Assembly (NCBI RefSeq): GCF_900188245.1
Contig: NZ_FZOK01000017.1
Coordinates: 7,597-57,273, forward strand
DNA length: 49,677 nucleotides
Reading direction: 5' to 3'
DNA from: Belliella buryatensis
GTDB taxonomy: Bacteria > Bacteroidota > Bacteroidia > Cytophagales > Cyclobacteriaceae
The notes under the pieces were generated by a model. That model ran no database searches. It was not told where the DNA came from and saw nothing but the letters and a program-made list of their open reading frames with translations. Position numbers and translations under genes: made by a program. This document shows positions 1-7,129 of this stretch, in pieces; position 1 is the first letter of the stretch, and every line of letters begins with the position of its first letter.

Positions 1-84
1 ATGAAATCCTCCAAGTTTATTAAAAGTCTAAAAGAGGATAATGAAAAATATGAAAGTATTCTAAACAAATTCAAGAGCTTCTGA
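1..84 (+). pseudogene. C-terminal end of a GIY-YIG nuclease gene (cut by window edge)
   Basis: The frame is open from the first base to TGA at 82-84 and encodes a lysine-rich tail (starts MKSSKFIKSLKED, ends NKFKSF). The same 26 residues recur as the tail of the reading frame at 192-341. This matches the C-terminal helix that follows the GIY-YIG core in UPF0213/GIY-YIG nucleases of Bacteroidota, in which a KSSKYI-like sequence leads into a Lys/Glu helix. The start lies outside the window, so it cannot be told whether this copy is intact or truncated like its neighbour. Family assignment is inferred from the adjacent copy, which keeps the N-terminal motif. Confidence 0.5.
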
Positions 85-103
85 CTCCCCCGAGGCTTCG
101 GGG

Positions 104-149
104 CAGGAGGTCGCTGTCCCGAGGCTTCGGGAGAGCCCAGCTGGGCCCA
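104..149 (+). other. tRNA 3'-half-like sequence, interrupted by a palindrome
   Basis: After removal of the 16-nt palindrome at 117-132, the remaining bases (GGAGGTCGCTG then GCCCAGCTGGGCCCA) resemble a T-arm plus acceptor strand of a tRNA. No 5' half, D-arm or anticodon arm is visible, so this is not a functional tRNA gene. Bacteroidota GIY-YIG genes are often flanked by tRNA-end-like sequence, which is the reason for this reading; it is an inference. Confidence 0.3.
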
Positions 150-150
150 A

Positions 151-180
151 AAGCCGAGGATTTTTCCTCGGCTTTTTCTA
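151..180 (+). terminator. Rho-independent terminator between GIY-YIG units
   Basis: AAGCCGAGGA (151-160) pairs perfectly with TCCTCGGCTT (165-174) around a 4-nt T loop and is followed by a T-rich tract. It lies just before the next GIY-YIG start at 192. Confidence 0.85.
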
Positions 181-191
181 TTTTTATAGTC

Positions 192-341
192 ATGAAGACC
201 TTTGTCTATATACTATATTCTGAGAAGCTTGAAAGGTTTTATATAGGTCTCACCACTTTGAAATCCTCCAAGTTTATTAAAAGTCTAAAAGAGGATAATG
301 AAAAATATGAAAGTATTCTAAACAAATTCAAGAGCTTCTGA
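192..341 (+). pseudogene. GIY-YIG nuclease remnant with internal deletion (49 aa)
   Basis: The frame starts MKTFVYILYSEKLERFYIG, which is a good match to the first strands of the GIY-YIG fold (YIL at 6-8, YIG at 17-19). It then passes directly, at about residue 23-24, into the C-terminal tail KSSKFIKSLKED. A normal protein of this family has about 80-100 residues, with the conserved Arg, Glu and Asn residues in the part that is missing here. The reading frame stays open across the join, so an in-frame internal deletion, probably by recombination between tandem copies, is the simplest explanation. A catalytic nuclease is not expected; a short peptide could still be translated. No clear ribosome binding site is seen. 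Confidence 0.7.
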
Positions 342-360
342 CTCCCCCGAGGCTTCGGGG

Positions 361-406
361 CAGGAGGTCGCTGTCCCGAGGCTTCGGGAGAGCCCAGCTG
401 GGCCCA
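361..406 (+). other. Second copy of the tRNA 3'-like sequence
   Basis: Same layout as at 104-149, shifted by 257 bp, with the palindrome at 374-389. This copy ends GGGCCCAC rather than GGGCCCAA, which fits an acceptor-strand end slightly better. It is not a complete tRNA. Confidence 0.3.
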
Positions 407-407
407 C

Positions 408-437
408 AAGCCGAGGATTTTTCCTCGGCTTTTTCTA
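408..437 (+). terminator. Second copy of the rho-independent terminator
   Basis: Perfect 10-bp stem AAGCCGAGGA/TCCTCGGCTT with a T loop and T-rich tail, identical to the copy at 151-180. It would end transcription of the remnant that stops at 341. Confidence 0.85.
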
Positions 438-448
438 TTTTTATAGTC

Positions 449-565
449 ATGAAGACCTTTGTCTATATACTATATTCTGAAAAGCTTGAATGGTTTTTTA
501 AAACCCTCCGTAGACTATCGGCCATCGCCCCTAAATTTACATTTTACCTCATTCCAAATATTTAA
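449..565 (+). pseudogene. GIY-YIG nuclease N-terminal stub (38 aa)
   Basis: The first 15 codons repeat the N-terminus of the copy at 192 (MKTFVYILYSEKLEWF), but homology ends at about 497. The frame then runs through unrelated codons to TAA at 563-565. The second half of the GIY-YIG motif and everything after it are lost. It is the third and most degraded member of the array, and the junction marks the right edge of the tandem duplication. Confidence 0.65.
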
Positions 566-652
566 TTACCTTTCAACAACCTTTTAAATTGATTTCCAAT
601 CCAATTACCTAATTTTAAGATTTAGAAACCTAAAAGAAAAACCTTACTCCAA

Positions 653-2536
653 ATGCCATTGCTTTTATTTTCCATTTTTGGATTGTTCTTATTCAATACT
701 CCTAGTGAACCAGCGGATAGAACATACTTGATGCAAGACCTTCAAAACCTGAAAACTGAAGAGGCGATTGATGAATTGAATAATCGTGCTTTTAATTTGA
801 GAGGAAGCTACCCAGATTCCTTGCTGATTTATGCTGCCAAAACTTTAGAAGCAAGCCAAAACCTCAACTACCAACTAGGTATTGCACAGAGCTACACCAA
901 CTTTGGAGTTTACCACTACCAAAAATCCAATAACGGAACAGCCATAGATTACTACCTCAAAGCAAAGGAAATTTATGATCAATTAAAGCTTACATCCAAG
1001 TCCGCTAGTACTAGCAATAATATTGGATTGATCTATTTTAGAGAAAAAGACTATAAAAAAGCCCTAGAATATCACCAAGAGGCAATCGACTTGACTGAAA
1101 AGGAAGATAATTTTTTGAACCGTGCCAATTATAAACTCAATAAAGCCTTAGCAGTCAATTTTGTGGATTCATTTGATCAAGCCCTACCGATATATTATGA
1201 AGCAATTAGAGACCTCGAACAAACCAACGACTATGGATACCTATCCAATGCCTATTTAAATTTAGGAAATCGATTCGGAGCAAATGGGAAACTGGATTCA
1301 GTAAAAAAGTACTTTGACAAGGGCTTGATGATGGCTCAAAAAACGGATGATTTCGAAGCACTTTCATACGCATATACCAGCCAAATCAAATATTATGTAG
1401 CTACAGACAACCCTGATGAAGCTTTAGACTTTGCTGAAAAGTCCTTGTCCAATGCTTTGAAATCTGGAGTCATATCGAATATTTCAGATGCTTATAATAC
1501 CATTTCCCAACTTCAAGAAAGTTTGGGAAATGTCCAAGGTGCACTTGATAACCTAAAGAATCATTATACTTACAAAGATTCTCTCAGACAAAAGGAACAA
1601 ACTTTGGAAATTGCCAGAATAGAAGGAAATAAATTACTGGAACGAGAAAAGGCAATTTTTGATCTGGAACTGAAAACGAAAGAGAAAAGTAACCAGCAAA
1701 AACTTTTGATCATTGGGCTACTTTTTATCCTTTTTCTTATCTCAATCATACTCTTCATTATGGTAAACAGAAATCTCAATAAGTCAAAAAAGCAATACCA
1801 GCTTTTGAAGACCAAAAATGAGGAAATCAGAATGCTCGCTATGAACTTGAAGCGTATGAATGAACATCAAAATCAGATCTTTAGCATAATTGGACATGAT
1901 CTTACAGGACCTGTGAAATCACTCGTCGCAGTAGCAGAGCTGATCAATGAAAAGCAACTGGATTCGGAAGATTTGAGTGAAATAATGCCTCACCTCAGCA
2001 TGGAGATAAAAAGAGCTGGAATTACTTTGGAAAATTTGCTCCATTGGTCAATAAGTCAAAAAGAGGGAGAAAACATCAACCCTGAACATTTCAATCTGAA
2101 ACTCCTATTCAATGAAATCACCAATTCCCTGCAATATGCCATAGATCACAAACAACATCAGATCAAAATTGAGGTCGATGATAGCTTAATGCTTTATGCA
2201 GACAAACAAATGATCCAAATAGCGCTGCGCAACATCCTATCTAACGCTATCAAATTTACCAACAAGGGGGGCTTGATTTCTTGCTCAGCAAATGTAACTC
2301 ACGATAAAATGATGATTTGTATAGAAGATAATGGAATAGGGATAAGCGAAATCAATCTTGCAAAGCTAGAGGAAAACAACCTAGTCTCTAGCTTTGGAAC
2401 CAATCAAGAAAAGGGAACAGGATTAGGTATTGCACTTTGCAAACGTTACGTAGAAAAGAACAACGGGGAAATGGAAATACAAAGCAAAGTCAACCAAGGC
2501 ACCATAATCTGCCTATCCTTCCCAATAACCCAATAA
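653..2536 (+). CDS. TPR-domain sensor histidine kinase
   Basis: A 627-residue protein. Residues 1-18 are a hydrophobic signal or anchor segment, and about 30-330 form tetratricopeptide-like repeats (for example YTNFGVYHYQ, NNIGLIYFREKDYKKALEYH) that should face the periplasm. A transmembrane helix at 351-371 and a short coiled coil lead to the kinase core. The H-box is IIGHDLTGP with His415, the N-box is NILSNAIKF (528-535), G1 is DNGIGI (559-564) and G2 is GTGLGIAL (588-595), so all catalytic elements are present. This architecture is typical of orphan Bacteroidota kinases. No response regulator gene is adjacent, so its partner must lie elsewhere. The ligand or protein bound by the TPR region is unknown. 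Confidence 0.9.
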   Translation: MPLLLFSIFGLFLFNTPSEPADRTYLMQDLQNLKTEEAIDELNNRAFNLRGSYPDSLLIYAAKTLEASQNLNYQLGIAQSYTNFGVYHYQKSNNGTAIDYYLKAKEIYDQLKLTSKSASTSNNIGLIYFREKDYKKALEYHQEAIDLTEKEDNFLNRANYKLNKALAVNFVDSFDQALPIYYEAIRDLEQTNDYGYLSNAYLNLGNRFGANGKLDSVKKYFDKGLMMAQKTDDFEALSYAYTSQIKYYVATDNPDEALDFAEKSLSNALKSGVISNISDAYNTISQLQESLGNVQGALDNLKNHYTYKDSLRQKEQTLEIARIEGNKLLEREKAIFDLELKTKEKSNQQKLLIIGLLFILFLISIILFIMVNRNLNKSKKQYQLLKTKNEEIRMLAMNLKRMNEHQNQIFSIIGHDLTGPVKSLVAVAELINEKQLDSEDLSEIMPHLSMEIKRAGITLENLLHWSISQKEGENINPEHFNLKLLFNEITNSLQYAIDHKQHQIKIEVDDSLMLYADKQMIQIALRNILSNAIKFTNKGGLISCSANVTHDKMMICIEDNGIGISEINLAKLEENNLVSSFGTNQEKGTGLGIALCKRYVEKNNGEMEIQSKVNQGTIICLSFPITQ

Positions 2537-2675
2537 CTCAATCAACTAATCCCGATGAAAACGATAATGTCCACGGTCCAAAGCCCACAGTTGTCCCCTT
2601 TCTGTCGTCCGTCGTCCATCGACCCTAATATCTAACCCCAATCAACCAAAACCCTCACGCCTCAATCTACAATCT

Positions 2676-2691
2676 CCCCGACCCCTCGGGG
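2676..2691. repeat. Small palindrome CCCCGACCCCTCGGGG
   Basis: Short CCCCGA...TCGGGG stem in the 181-bp spacer between the kinase and the dehydrogenase. Related CCCGA...TCGGG palindromes occur at 88-103, 117-132, 345-360, 374-389 and 8399-8414, so this looks like one member of a dispersed palindrome family. It lacks a T-run and is probably not a terminator. Confidence 0.6.
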
Positions 2692-2717
2692 CTAAAATCT
2701 AAAATTTACCTCTCCCC

Positions 2718-3662
2718 ATGTCCACCAAAAAGCAAGTCCTAATTATCGATGAAATGCACCCTTCCATCATTTCATTGTTAGAAGATGCAGGTTTCCATGT
2801 TGATTACGAGCCGAAGATCCAAAGAGCTGAAATCATGGAATTAGTCTCTCAATATCATGGACTGATCATTAGGTCTAAGACACCAATGGATCGGGCACTT
2901 TTGGAAAGGGCCATCAACTTAGAATTTATCGGCAGAGCAGGAGCTGGACTGGATCAAATTGACCTTGGTTATTTGGAACAGAGGGGGATTCAATTACACA
3001 ATGCGCCAGAGGGAAATAGGGATGCAGTCGGAGAACACGCTATTGGTGCATTACTATCACTTTTTAACCACATCAAGAAAGCTGACTTAGAGGTAAGAAA
3101 AGGGATTTGGGATAGGGAAGGAAACAGGGGAGAAGAGTTGGCAGGGAAAACAGTGGGGATTTTCGGTTTCGGTAATATGGGTCAGGCTTTTGCGAAAAAG
3201 TTAGCTGGTTTTGATGTAAGAATTTTGGCCTACGATAAATATAAGAATGGCTTTGGCTCTGAAGAAGTTGAAGAGTGTACTCTTGAACAAATACAGCAGA
3301 CGGTAGATATTCTCAGCATCCACGTTCCGCTCACATCAGAAACACGCAATTTTTTCACCTTAGACTTATTAAAATCATTCAGCAAACCTATCTACCTGAT
3401 CAACACAGCAAGGGGAGAAGTGATCACTTTTGAGACCCTAAATCAAGCCCTAGATCAAGGTATTATTAAGGGAGCTGTCTTAGATGTTTTGGAAAATGAG
3501 AAGTTCAAGACCTTCTCAGAAGTACAAAAGCAAGAATTTCAAAGATTAGCAGACAGGGAAAATGTGCTCTTCAGCCCACACATCGCTGGCTGGACATTCC
3601 AATCTTACGAAAAAATCAACCAAGTCCTAGTCAATAAAATCAAAACCCATAGCTGTTCTTAA
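2718..3662 (+). CDS. D-3-phosphoglycerate dehydrogenase-type 2-hydroxyacid dehydrogenase
   Basis: A 314-residue cytoplasmic oxidoreductase of the D-isomer-specific 2-hydroxyacid dehydrogenase family, likely NAD-dependent. The Rossmann glycine motif GIFGFGNMG is at 147-155. The catalytic triad is visible as Arg232 (NTARGE), a Glu at 259 or 261 (DVLENE) and His288 (SPHIAGW). RAGAGLDQID (73-82) is the substrate-side loop typical of SerA-like enzymes. It has no C-terminal ACT domain, as in the short SerA-like enzymes, so serine feedback through ACT is not expected. Serine biosynthesis is the usual role, but no other serine genes are nearby, and the substrate could be another 2-hydroxyacid. Confidence 0.85.
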   Translation: MSTKKQVLIIDEMHPSIISLLEDAGFHVDYEPKIQRAEIMELVSQYHGLIIRSKTPMDRALLERAINLEFIGRAGAGLDQIDLGYLEQRGIQLHNAPEGNRDAVGEHAIGALLSLFNHIKKADLEVRKGIWDREGNRGEELAGKTVGIFGFGNMGQAFAKKLAGFDVRILAYDKYKNGFGSEEVEECTLEQIQQTVDILSIHVPLTSETRNFFTLDLLKSFSKPIYLINTARGEVITFETLNQALDQGIIKGAVLDVLENEKFKTFSEVQKQEFQRLADRENVLFSPHIAGWTFQSYEKINQVLVNKIKTHSCS

Positions 3663-3762
3663 CTAATCTAATGAATATTCATTTTTGCGAATTACGTAAT
3701 CCTAAACTGTTCACTGTCCTCCGTCGACCCCTGTCCAATACAAATAATCCTCAACAATAAAA

Positions 3763-3793
3763 TTGCTTTCATTCAGCAATCTTCATATCTTTG
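3763..3793 (+). promoter_or_regulatory. Bacteroidota-type promoter for greA
   Basis: TTG (3763-3765) is followed after exactly 20 nt by TATCTTTG (3786-3793), a full match to the Bacteroidota -7 consensus TAnnTTTG with its usual -33 TTG spacing. Transcription would begin near 3800, giving a leader of about 80 nt before greA. Confidence 0.6.
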
Positions 3794-3822
3794 TCTTCAA
3801 CATAACGCAAATGCATAGGAGA

Positions 3823-3858
3823 AACGGTTTCATATCTGAGACCGTTCTTTTATTTTTC
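3823..3858 (+). terminator. Terminator-like hairpin in the greA leader
   Basis: AACGGTTTC (3823-3831) pairs with GAGACCGTT (3838-3846), one pair being G-U, around a 6-nt loop, and is followed by CTTTTATTTTT. It lies between the candidate promoter and the greA start, so it could act as an attenuator or define a short leader RNA. Function is inferred. Confidence 0.5.
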
Positions 3859-3883
3859 ATAGCCATAGTAAAATTTAAAAAAC

Positions 3884-4357
3884 ATGGGAAACATTCAGTA
3901 TTACACAGAAGAAGGATTGAAGAAGTTGAAGGATGAGCTTCATGAACTCAAAACCAAAGGCAGACAAGACATCGCCAAGCAGATTGCTGAAGCAAGAGAC
4001 AAGGGAGATTTGAGTGAAAATGCAGAATATGATGCTGCTAAAGATGCTCAGGGCTTACTTGAACTCAAAATTGCCAAACTTGAAGCTGTAGTAGGAAATG
4101 CCCGAGTGATGGATAGCTCCAAAATGGATACTTCCAAAGTGGGAATCCTATCTACTGTGAAAATCAAAAATGTAAAAAATGGCATGACCGTTTCTTATAC
4201 CTTGGTTTCCGAAGAAGAAGCAGACCTCAAAGCTGGTAAGATTTCCCTAGCTTCTCCATTTGGCAAAGGCCTCAACGGAAAAGCCGTAGGTGAAATCGCA
4301 CAAATCAATGCTCCAGCAGGCGTATTGGAATTCGAAGTATTGGAAATCTCTTATTAA
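3884..4357 (+). CDS. greA: Transcription elongation factor GreA
   Basis: A 157-residue protein, the normal GreA length. The N-terminal antiparallel coiled coil (about 8-75) carries the conserved tip GDLSENAEYD (41-50), whose acidic residues Asp42 and Glu45 enter the RNA polymerase secondary channel and stimulate cleavage of backtracked transcripts. The C-terminal FKBP-like domain follows (about 80-157; SPFGKGLNGKAVGE is typical). It is followed by a terminator and then a HIT-family gene, a neighbourhood common in Bacteroidota. A promoter at 3763-3793 and a hairpin in the leader suggest a regulated transcript. Confidence 0.97.
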   Translation: MGNIQYYTEEGLKKLKDELHELKTKGRQDIAKQIAEARDKGDLSENAEYDAAKDAQGLLELKIAKLEAVVGNARVMDSSKMDTSKVGILSTVKIKNVKNGMTVSYTLVSEEEADLKAGKISLASPFGKGLNGKAVGEIAQINAPAGVLEFEVLEISY

Positions 4358-4367
4358 ATATTTCTTC

Positions 4368-4400
4368 TCCCGATGGTAATCCCTCGGGATTTTTTATTTT
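4368..4400 (+). terminator. Rho-independent terminator after greA
   Basis: TCCCGA (4368-4373) pairs with TCGGGA (4384-4389), followed directly by TTTTTTATTTTT. It ends only 6 nt before the HIT gene start, so the HIT gene must rely on read-through or on an internal start. The stem belongs to the same CCCGA/TCGGG sequence class as the dispersed palindromes. Confidence 0.75.
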
Positions 4401-4406
4401 TGGACT

Positions 4407-4799
4407 ATGGCTTCAATATTTACTAAAATTATCAATAGAGAAATTCCAGCAGAAATTATCGCTGAGGATGAAAATTACATCGCATTTTTAGATATCATGC
4501 CCTTAGTCAAAGGGCACGTCCTTGTAGTCCCCAAGCAGGAGGTTGATTACATTTTCAACTTAGAAGATGATGTCTTAGCAGGATTGCATGTATTTGCCAA
4601 GAAAGTGGCCAAGGCCATTGATAAAACCATCAAATGTACCAGAGTAGGAGTGGCTGTCATAGGCTTAGAAGTCCCTCACGTACATGTGCACTTGGTACCT
4701 CTTCGCACCATGGATGACATCAACTTCACCCGCCCCAAACTCAAACTTACTCCAGAAGAACTAAAAGCAATAGCAGACCAGATTAGAGCTGGATTTTAA
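4407..4799 (+). CDS. HIT-family nucleotide hydrolase/transferase (histidine triad protein)
   Basis: A 130-residue protein of the Hint branch of the histidine triad family. The triad HVHVHLVPL begins at His91 (His91, His93, His95); the middle imidazole is the nucleophile that attacks the alpha phosphate of purine nucleoside phosphoramidates or adenylates. The N-terminal SIFTKIINREIPAEII is the family signature. Length and motifs are complete. The physiological substrate of bacterial Hint proteins is not settled. The gene follows greA after only 49 bp, but a strong terminator lies between them. Confidence 0.93.
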   Translation: MASIFTKIINREIPAEIIAEDENYIAFLDIMPLVKGHVLVVPKQEVDYIFNLEDDVLAGLHVFAKKVAKAIDKTIKCTRVGVAVIGLEVPHVHVHLVPLRTMDDINFTRPKLKLTPEELKAIADQIRAGF

Positions 4800-4829
4800 T
4801 CGTGTATCGATAATGTAATAATAGTACCT

Positions 4830-5210
4830 ATGAAAATATATGACAGACATTCATATACCATGATGTTTATCTTGACTGGGATTTACATGCTTTTGGGTGT
4901 TTTGAAGGGTTATTTTATTTCCATTGATGCCTTCTCAATAGGATATTTTTTTATGGGTTTTTTGGGTTGTATTTATCTGGTGATTACTTACCAGAACCCA
5001 TTTTTAGAAATCAAAGATGATCTAATCATCAAGGCTGGTATCTTTAAGAAAAAAAGAATGAAAATAGCTGATGTCAAATCAATTGAAAAAGTTGAAAATA
5101 AGTTACTAATCAAATCAGAAAATGATCAGATTAAAATCTCCAAAGGCATGCTTGATGACTCCAAACTCATTAATTTTGAAATTTATCTCAAAAGCAAAAT
5201 AAACCAATAA
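4830..5210 (+). CDS. Small membrane protein with PH-like cytoplasmic domain
   Basis: A 126-residue protein not assigned to a named family. Two hydrophobic segments (about 10-28 and 36-54) form a membrane hairpin. They are followed by a hydrophilic domain of short strands (LEIKDDLIIKAGIFKKKRMKI) and a C-terminal helix, an arrangement that resembles the small bacterial pleckstrin-homology-like membrane proteins. It lies 30 bp after the HIT gene on the same strand and may be co-transcribed. Function is unknown; the PH-like reading comes from secondary-structure pattern only. Confidence 0.65.
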   Translation: MKIYDRHSYTMMFILTGIYMLLGVLKGYFISIDAFSIGYFFMGFLGCIYLVITYQNPFLEIKDDLIIKAGIFKKKRMKIADVKSIEKVENKLLIKSENDQIKISKGMLDDSKLINFEIYLKSKINQ

Positions 5211-5257
5211 ACAATCCGCACCCATCCACCTAACCAGCATCATCCACGTTCTACCTA

Positions 5258-5803
5258 CTACCTACAGTATTTATTGATCAATTCCTTATCAAGTCCTTTA
5301 TTTTTTACTTTTTTTGCTAACATATTTCCAAGAGGTTGAAGAATTTTAAACACAATCCCATGAACTTTGGAATCGTTAAGTTCTCCTAACCAAAATGCCA
5401 CACCTAAGTTTTTTGGAATCCCATTTTTGTCAGTCAAACCATCTTGTGCCAATCCATACATGATCCTCAGAGAGTTTTCAAAACCTGTATGACCAGGCGT
5501 AATCTTGATATTGAATTTGATTTCATGATCTTCACTTGGATTAAAAAATCCATGCGCTTCAAACCGTTTGACAGTATAACTTTCTCCTGGTTTTAATAGC
5601 AATGTTTTACCTTTCAATTTAAGTCCAAGCTCACCTGCTACAGCAGTAAACTTTTCTTCAAAACTGGTATGATGATGTATAGGATTTCCACCTTTAGGAC
5701 TCAAAATCAAGTCTAATTCTGTCAATTCACCATTGGTTTCTTCACTTGTGTTTGTAAAAGTTACTTGATCTTTGAATAGAGGATTGATAATAGTTTTCTT
5801 CAT
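5258..5803 (-). CDS. Cupin-domain protein
   Basis: A 181-residue cytoplasmic protein. The first cupin motif is visible as GGNPIHHHTSFEEKFTAVAG (38-57), giving the metal-binding His cluster at 43-45 and Glu49/50. The second motif is around KPGESYTVKRFEAHGFFNP. A C-terminal helical extension of about 80 residues (LGELNDSKVHGIVFKIL onward) is common in Bacteroidota cupins of this type. Members bind a metal and may be enzymes or sensors; nothing nearby points to a substrate. It is divergent from the DUF1684 lipoprotein gene, with about 100 bp between starts. Confidence 0.8.
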   Translation of the reverse strand: MKKTIINPLFKDQVTFTNTSEETNGELTELDLILSPKGGNPIHHHTSFEEKFTAVAGELGLKLKGKTLLLKPGESYTVKRFEAHGFFNPSEDHEIKFNIKITPGHTGFENSLRIMYGLAQDGLTDKNGIPKNLGVAFWLGELNDSKVHGIVFKILQPLGNMLAKKVKNKGLDKELINKYCR

Positions 5804-5905
5804 ATTGCTAAAATTTCAAAAATTTATGATTCTTCAAAATTCAGTAAGGTGAAAATTTAATATTTGTCCTTATCTTCATCATACTTGTATCAAATACTAG
5901 TTTCG

Positions 5906-6814
5906 ATGAGATTAACTTATTTTATAATTATTTTCTGTTTGTTATTATTAACAACCGCCTGTAAAGAACCTGAGGTAGAAAATTTTTTCATCACAAAGGA
6001 GAATCACGAAACAGATATTGAAAACTGGTACAACAATCGAATCTCTTCTCTCAAATCCGAAAATGGTTGGCTCAACCTTGTTGGCTTGTATTGGTTTGAG
6101 CAGGATAGCAATAGATTGGGGAGAAATGAAGAATTTGAATTGCTAGTTGATGATGAATCTTTTCCTGAATTTTTTGGAACCTTTGAAAAGGTTGGAAAGC
6201 AAGTTTATTTCAATCCTGAAATCGATGGAATCAAGATTGGTGATGAATTGATTACAGAAAAAGTACTTGTTTTCGATCCCGAAAATGATTTTTCTCCAAC
6301 AATTACATATGGCACTTATAGAATGTCTGTATTGCAGAGGTCAGATTTAGTGGGCTTGCGATTGAGAAATGTGGAATCAGGTCTTATTAAGGATTTTCAG
6401 GGAATTGATAGGTTTCCAGTGAATATGGAATGGAGATTTGAAGCACGATTGATCCCTTATGAACCTGCCAAAGAAATACCAATTTCCAATGTTTTGGGTC
6501 AAACCTATCCCGCACAAGCGCTTGGTAAAGTGAGTTTTGGTTATCAAGGTAGAGTTTACTCCTTAGACGCTTTAGAAGAAGGAGATCAACTCTTTTTGAT
6601 CTTTGCTGATGGCACTAGCGGTGCTGAGACGTATGGAGGTGGACGTTATCTCTATACCCAGAAGGCCGATGAAAATGGGATCGTAATTTTGGACTTCAAT
6701 AAAGCGTTTAATCCGCCATGTGTTTTTACACCTTTTGCGACTTGCCCCTTGCCACCACGTCAGAATATTTTGGAGCTTGCGATAGAGGCAGGGGAGAAGA
6801 ACTGGGGGAAATAG
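5906..6814 (+). CDS. DUF1684 family lipoprotein
   Basis: A 302-residue protein from the ATG at 5906. An upstream TTG at 5864 keeps the frame open, but the ATG gives a clean lipoprotein signal (MRLTYFIIIFCLLLLTTAC, Cys19 as lipidation site), so I prefer it. The body is a DUF1684 domain: the N-terminal YNNRISSLKSENGWLNLVGL, a central beta-rich region, and the C-terminal signature DFNKAFNPPCVFTPFATCPL with its conserved cysteines and PPRQN. The protein is expected in the periplasm or attached to a membrane. The family has no established reaction. It is flanked by unrelated genes. Confidence 0.85.
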   Translation: MRLTYFIIIFCLLLLTTACKEPEVENFFITKENHETDIENWYNNRISSLKSENGWLNLVGLYWFEQDSNRLGRNEEFELLVDDESFPEFFGTFEKVGKQVYFNPEIDGIKIGDELITEKVLVFDPENDFSPTITYGTYRMSVLQRSDLVGLRLRNVESGLIKDFQGIDRFPVNMEWRFEARLIPYEPAKEIPISNVLGQTYPAQALGKVSFGYQGRVYSLDALEEGDQLFLIFADGTSGAETYGGGRYLYTQKADENGIVILDFNKAFNPPCVFTPFATCPLPPRQNILELAIEAGEKNWGK

Positions 6815-7129
6815 AGGCGCTCGCAGATTACACAGATTTCACCGATTTTAATATCCCTGATGAATTCATAAAAAAAGATATTATGTATATCCGCTTTCGC
6901 ACCAGTAACCATATTTTATTACGCACACACCTTAAATCAAGAGTTGAGAGAAGATCAACTTGCCTTTGAGAGGTTTGTCTTTAAGTTTGAATAAAAGTAT
7001 CGTTTATGATAGATCGATACAAGTTTTTAGACTTGGAGCGATTTTTTTTCATAATTAATTCTTTATCAGTCTATTTTTTGATTTTACGTATAATTTTTTC
7101 ATAATTTGTCTTATCAAGATTTAGGATTT
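6815..7129. other. Intergenic region before the toxin-antitoxin pair
   Basis: About 315 bp of AT-rich DNA. Apart from the candidate promoter at 7077-7108, I see no gene, repeat or clear hairpin. Confidence 0.5.
7077..7108 (+). promoter_or_regulatory. Candidate promoter of the toxin-antitoxin operon
   Basis: TTTG (7077-7080) is followed after 21 nt by TAATTTG (7102-7108), one base short of the TAnnTTTG consensus. The antitoxin ATG is at 7130, which would leave a very short leader. The match is imperfect. Confidence 0.35.

Larger units (their letters stand above)
2..497 (+). repeat. Tandem duplication, period 257 bp, nearly two copies
   Basis: Positions 2-240 recur at 259-497 with only a few substitutions (for example 149 versus 406, 224 versus 481, 235 versus 492). 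Each unit holds a GIY-YIG C-terminal tail, two GC-rich palindromes, a tRNA-3'-like stretch, a rho-independent terminator and the start of the next GIY-YIG frame. The near identity points to a recent duplication or to unequal recombination between tandem nuclease genes. The second copy diverges completely after about 497. Confidence 0.9.

Noticed and set aside
5864-5905. TTG start extending the DUF1684 protein by 14 residues
   Set aside because: The ATG at 5906 gives a clean lipoprotein signal; the extension would bury it.
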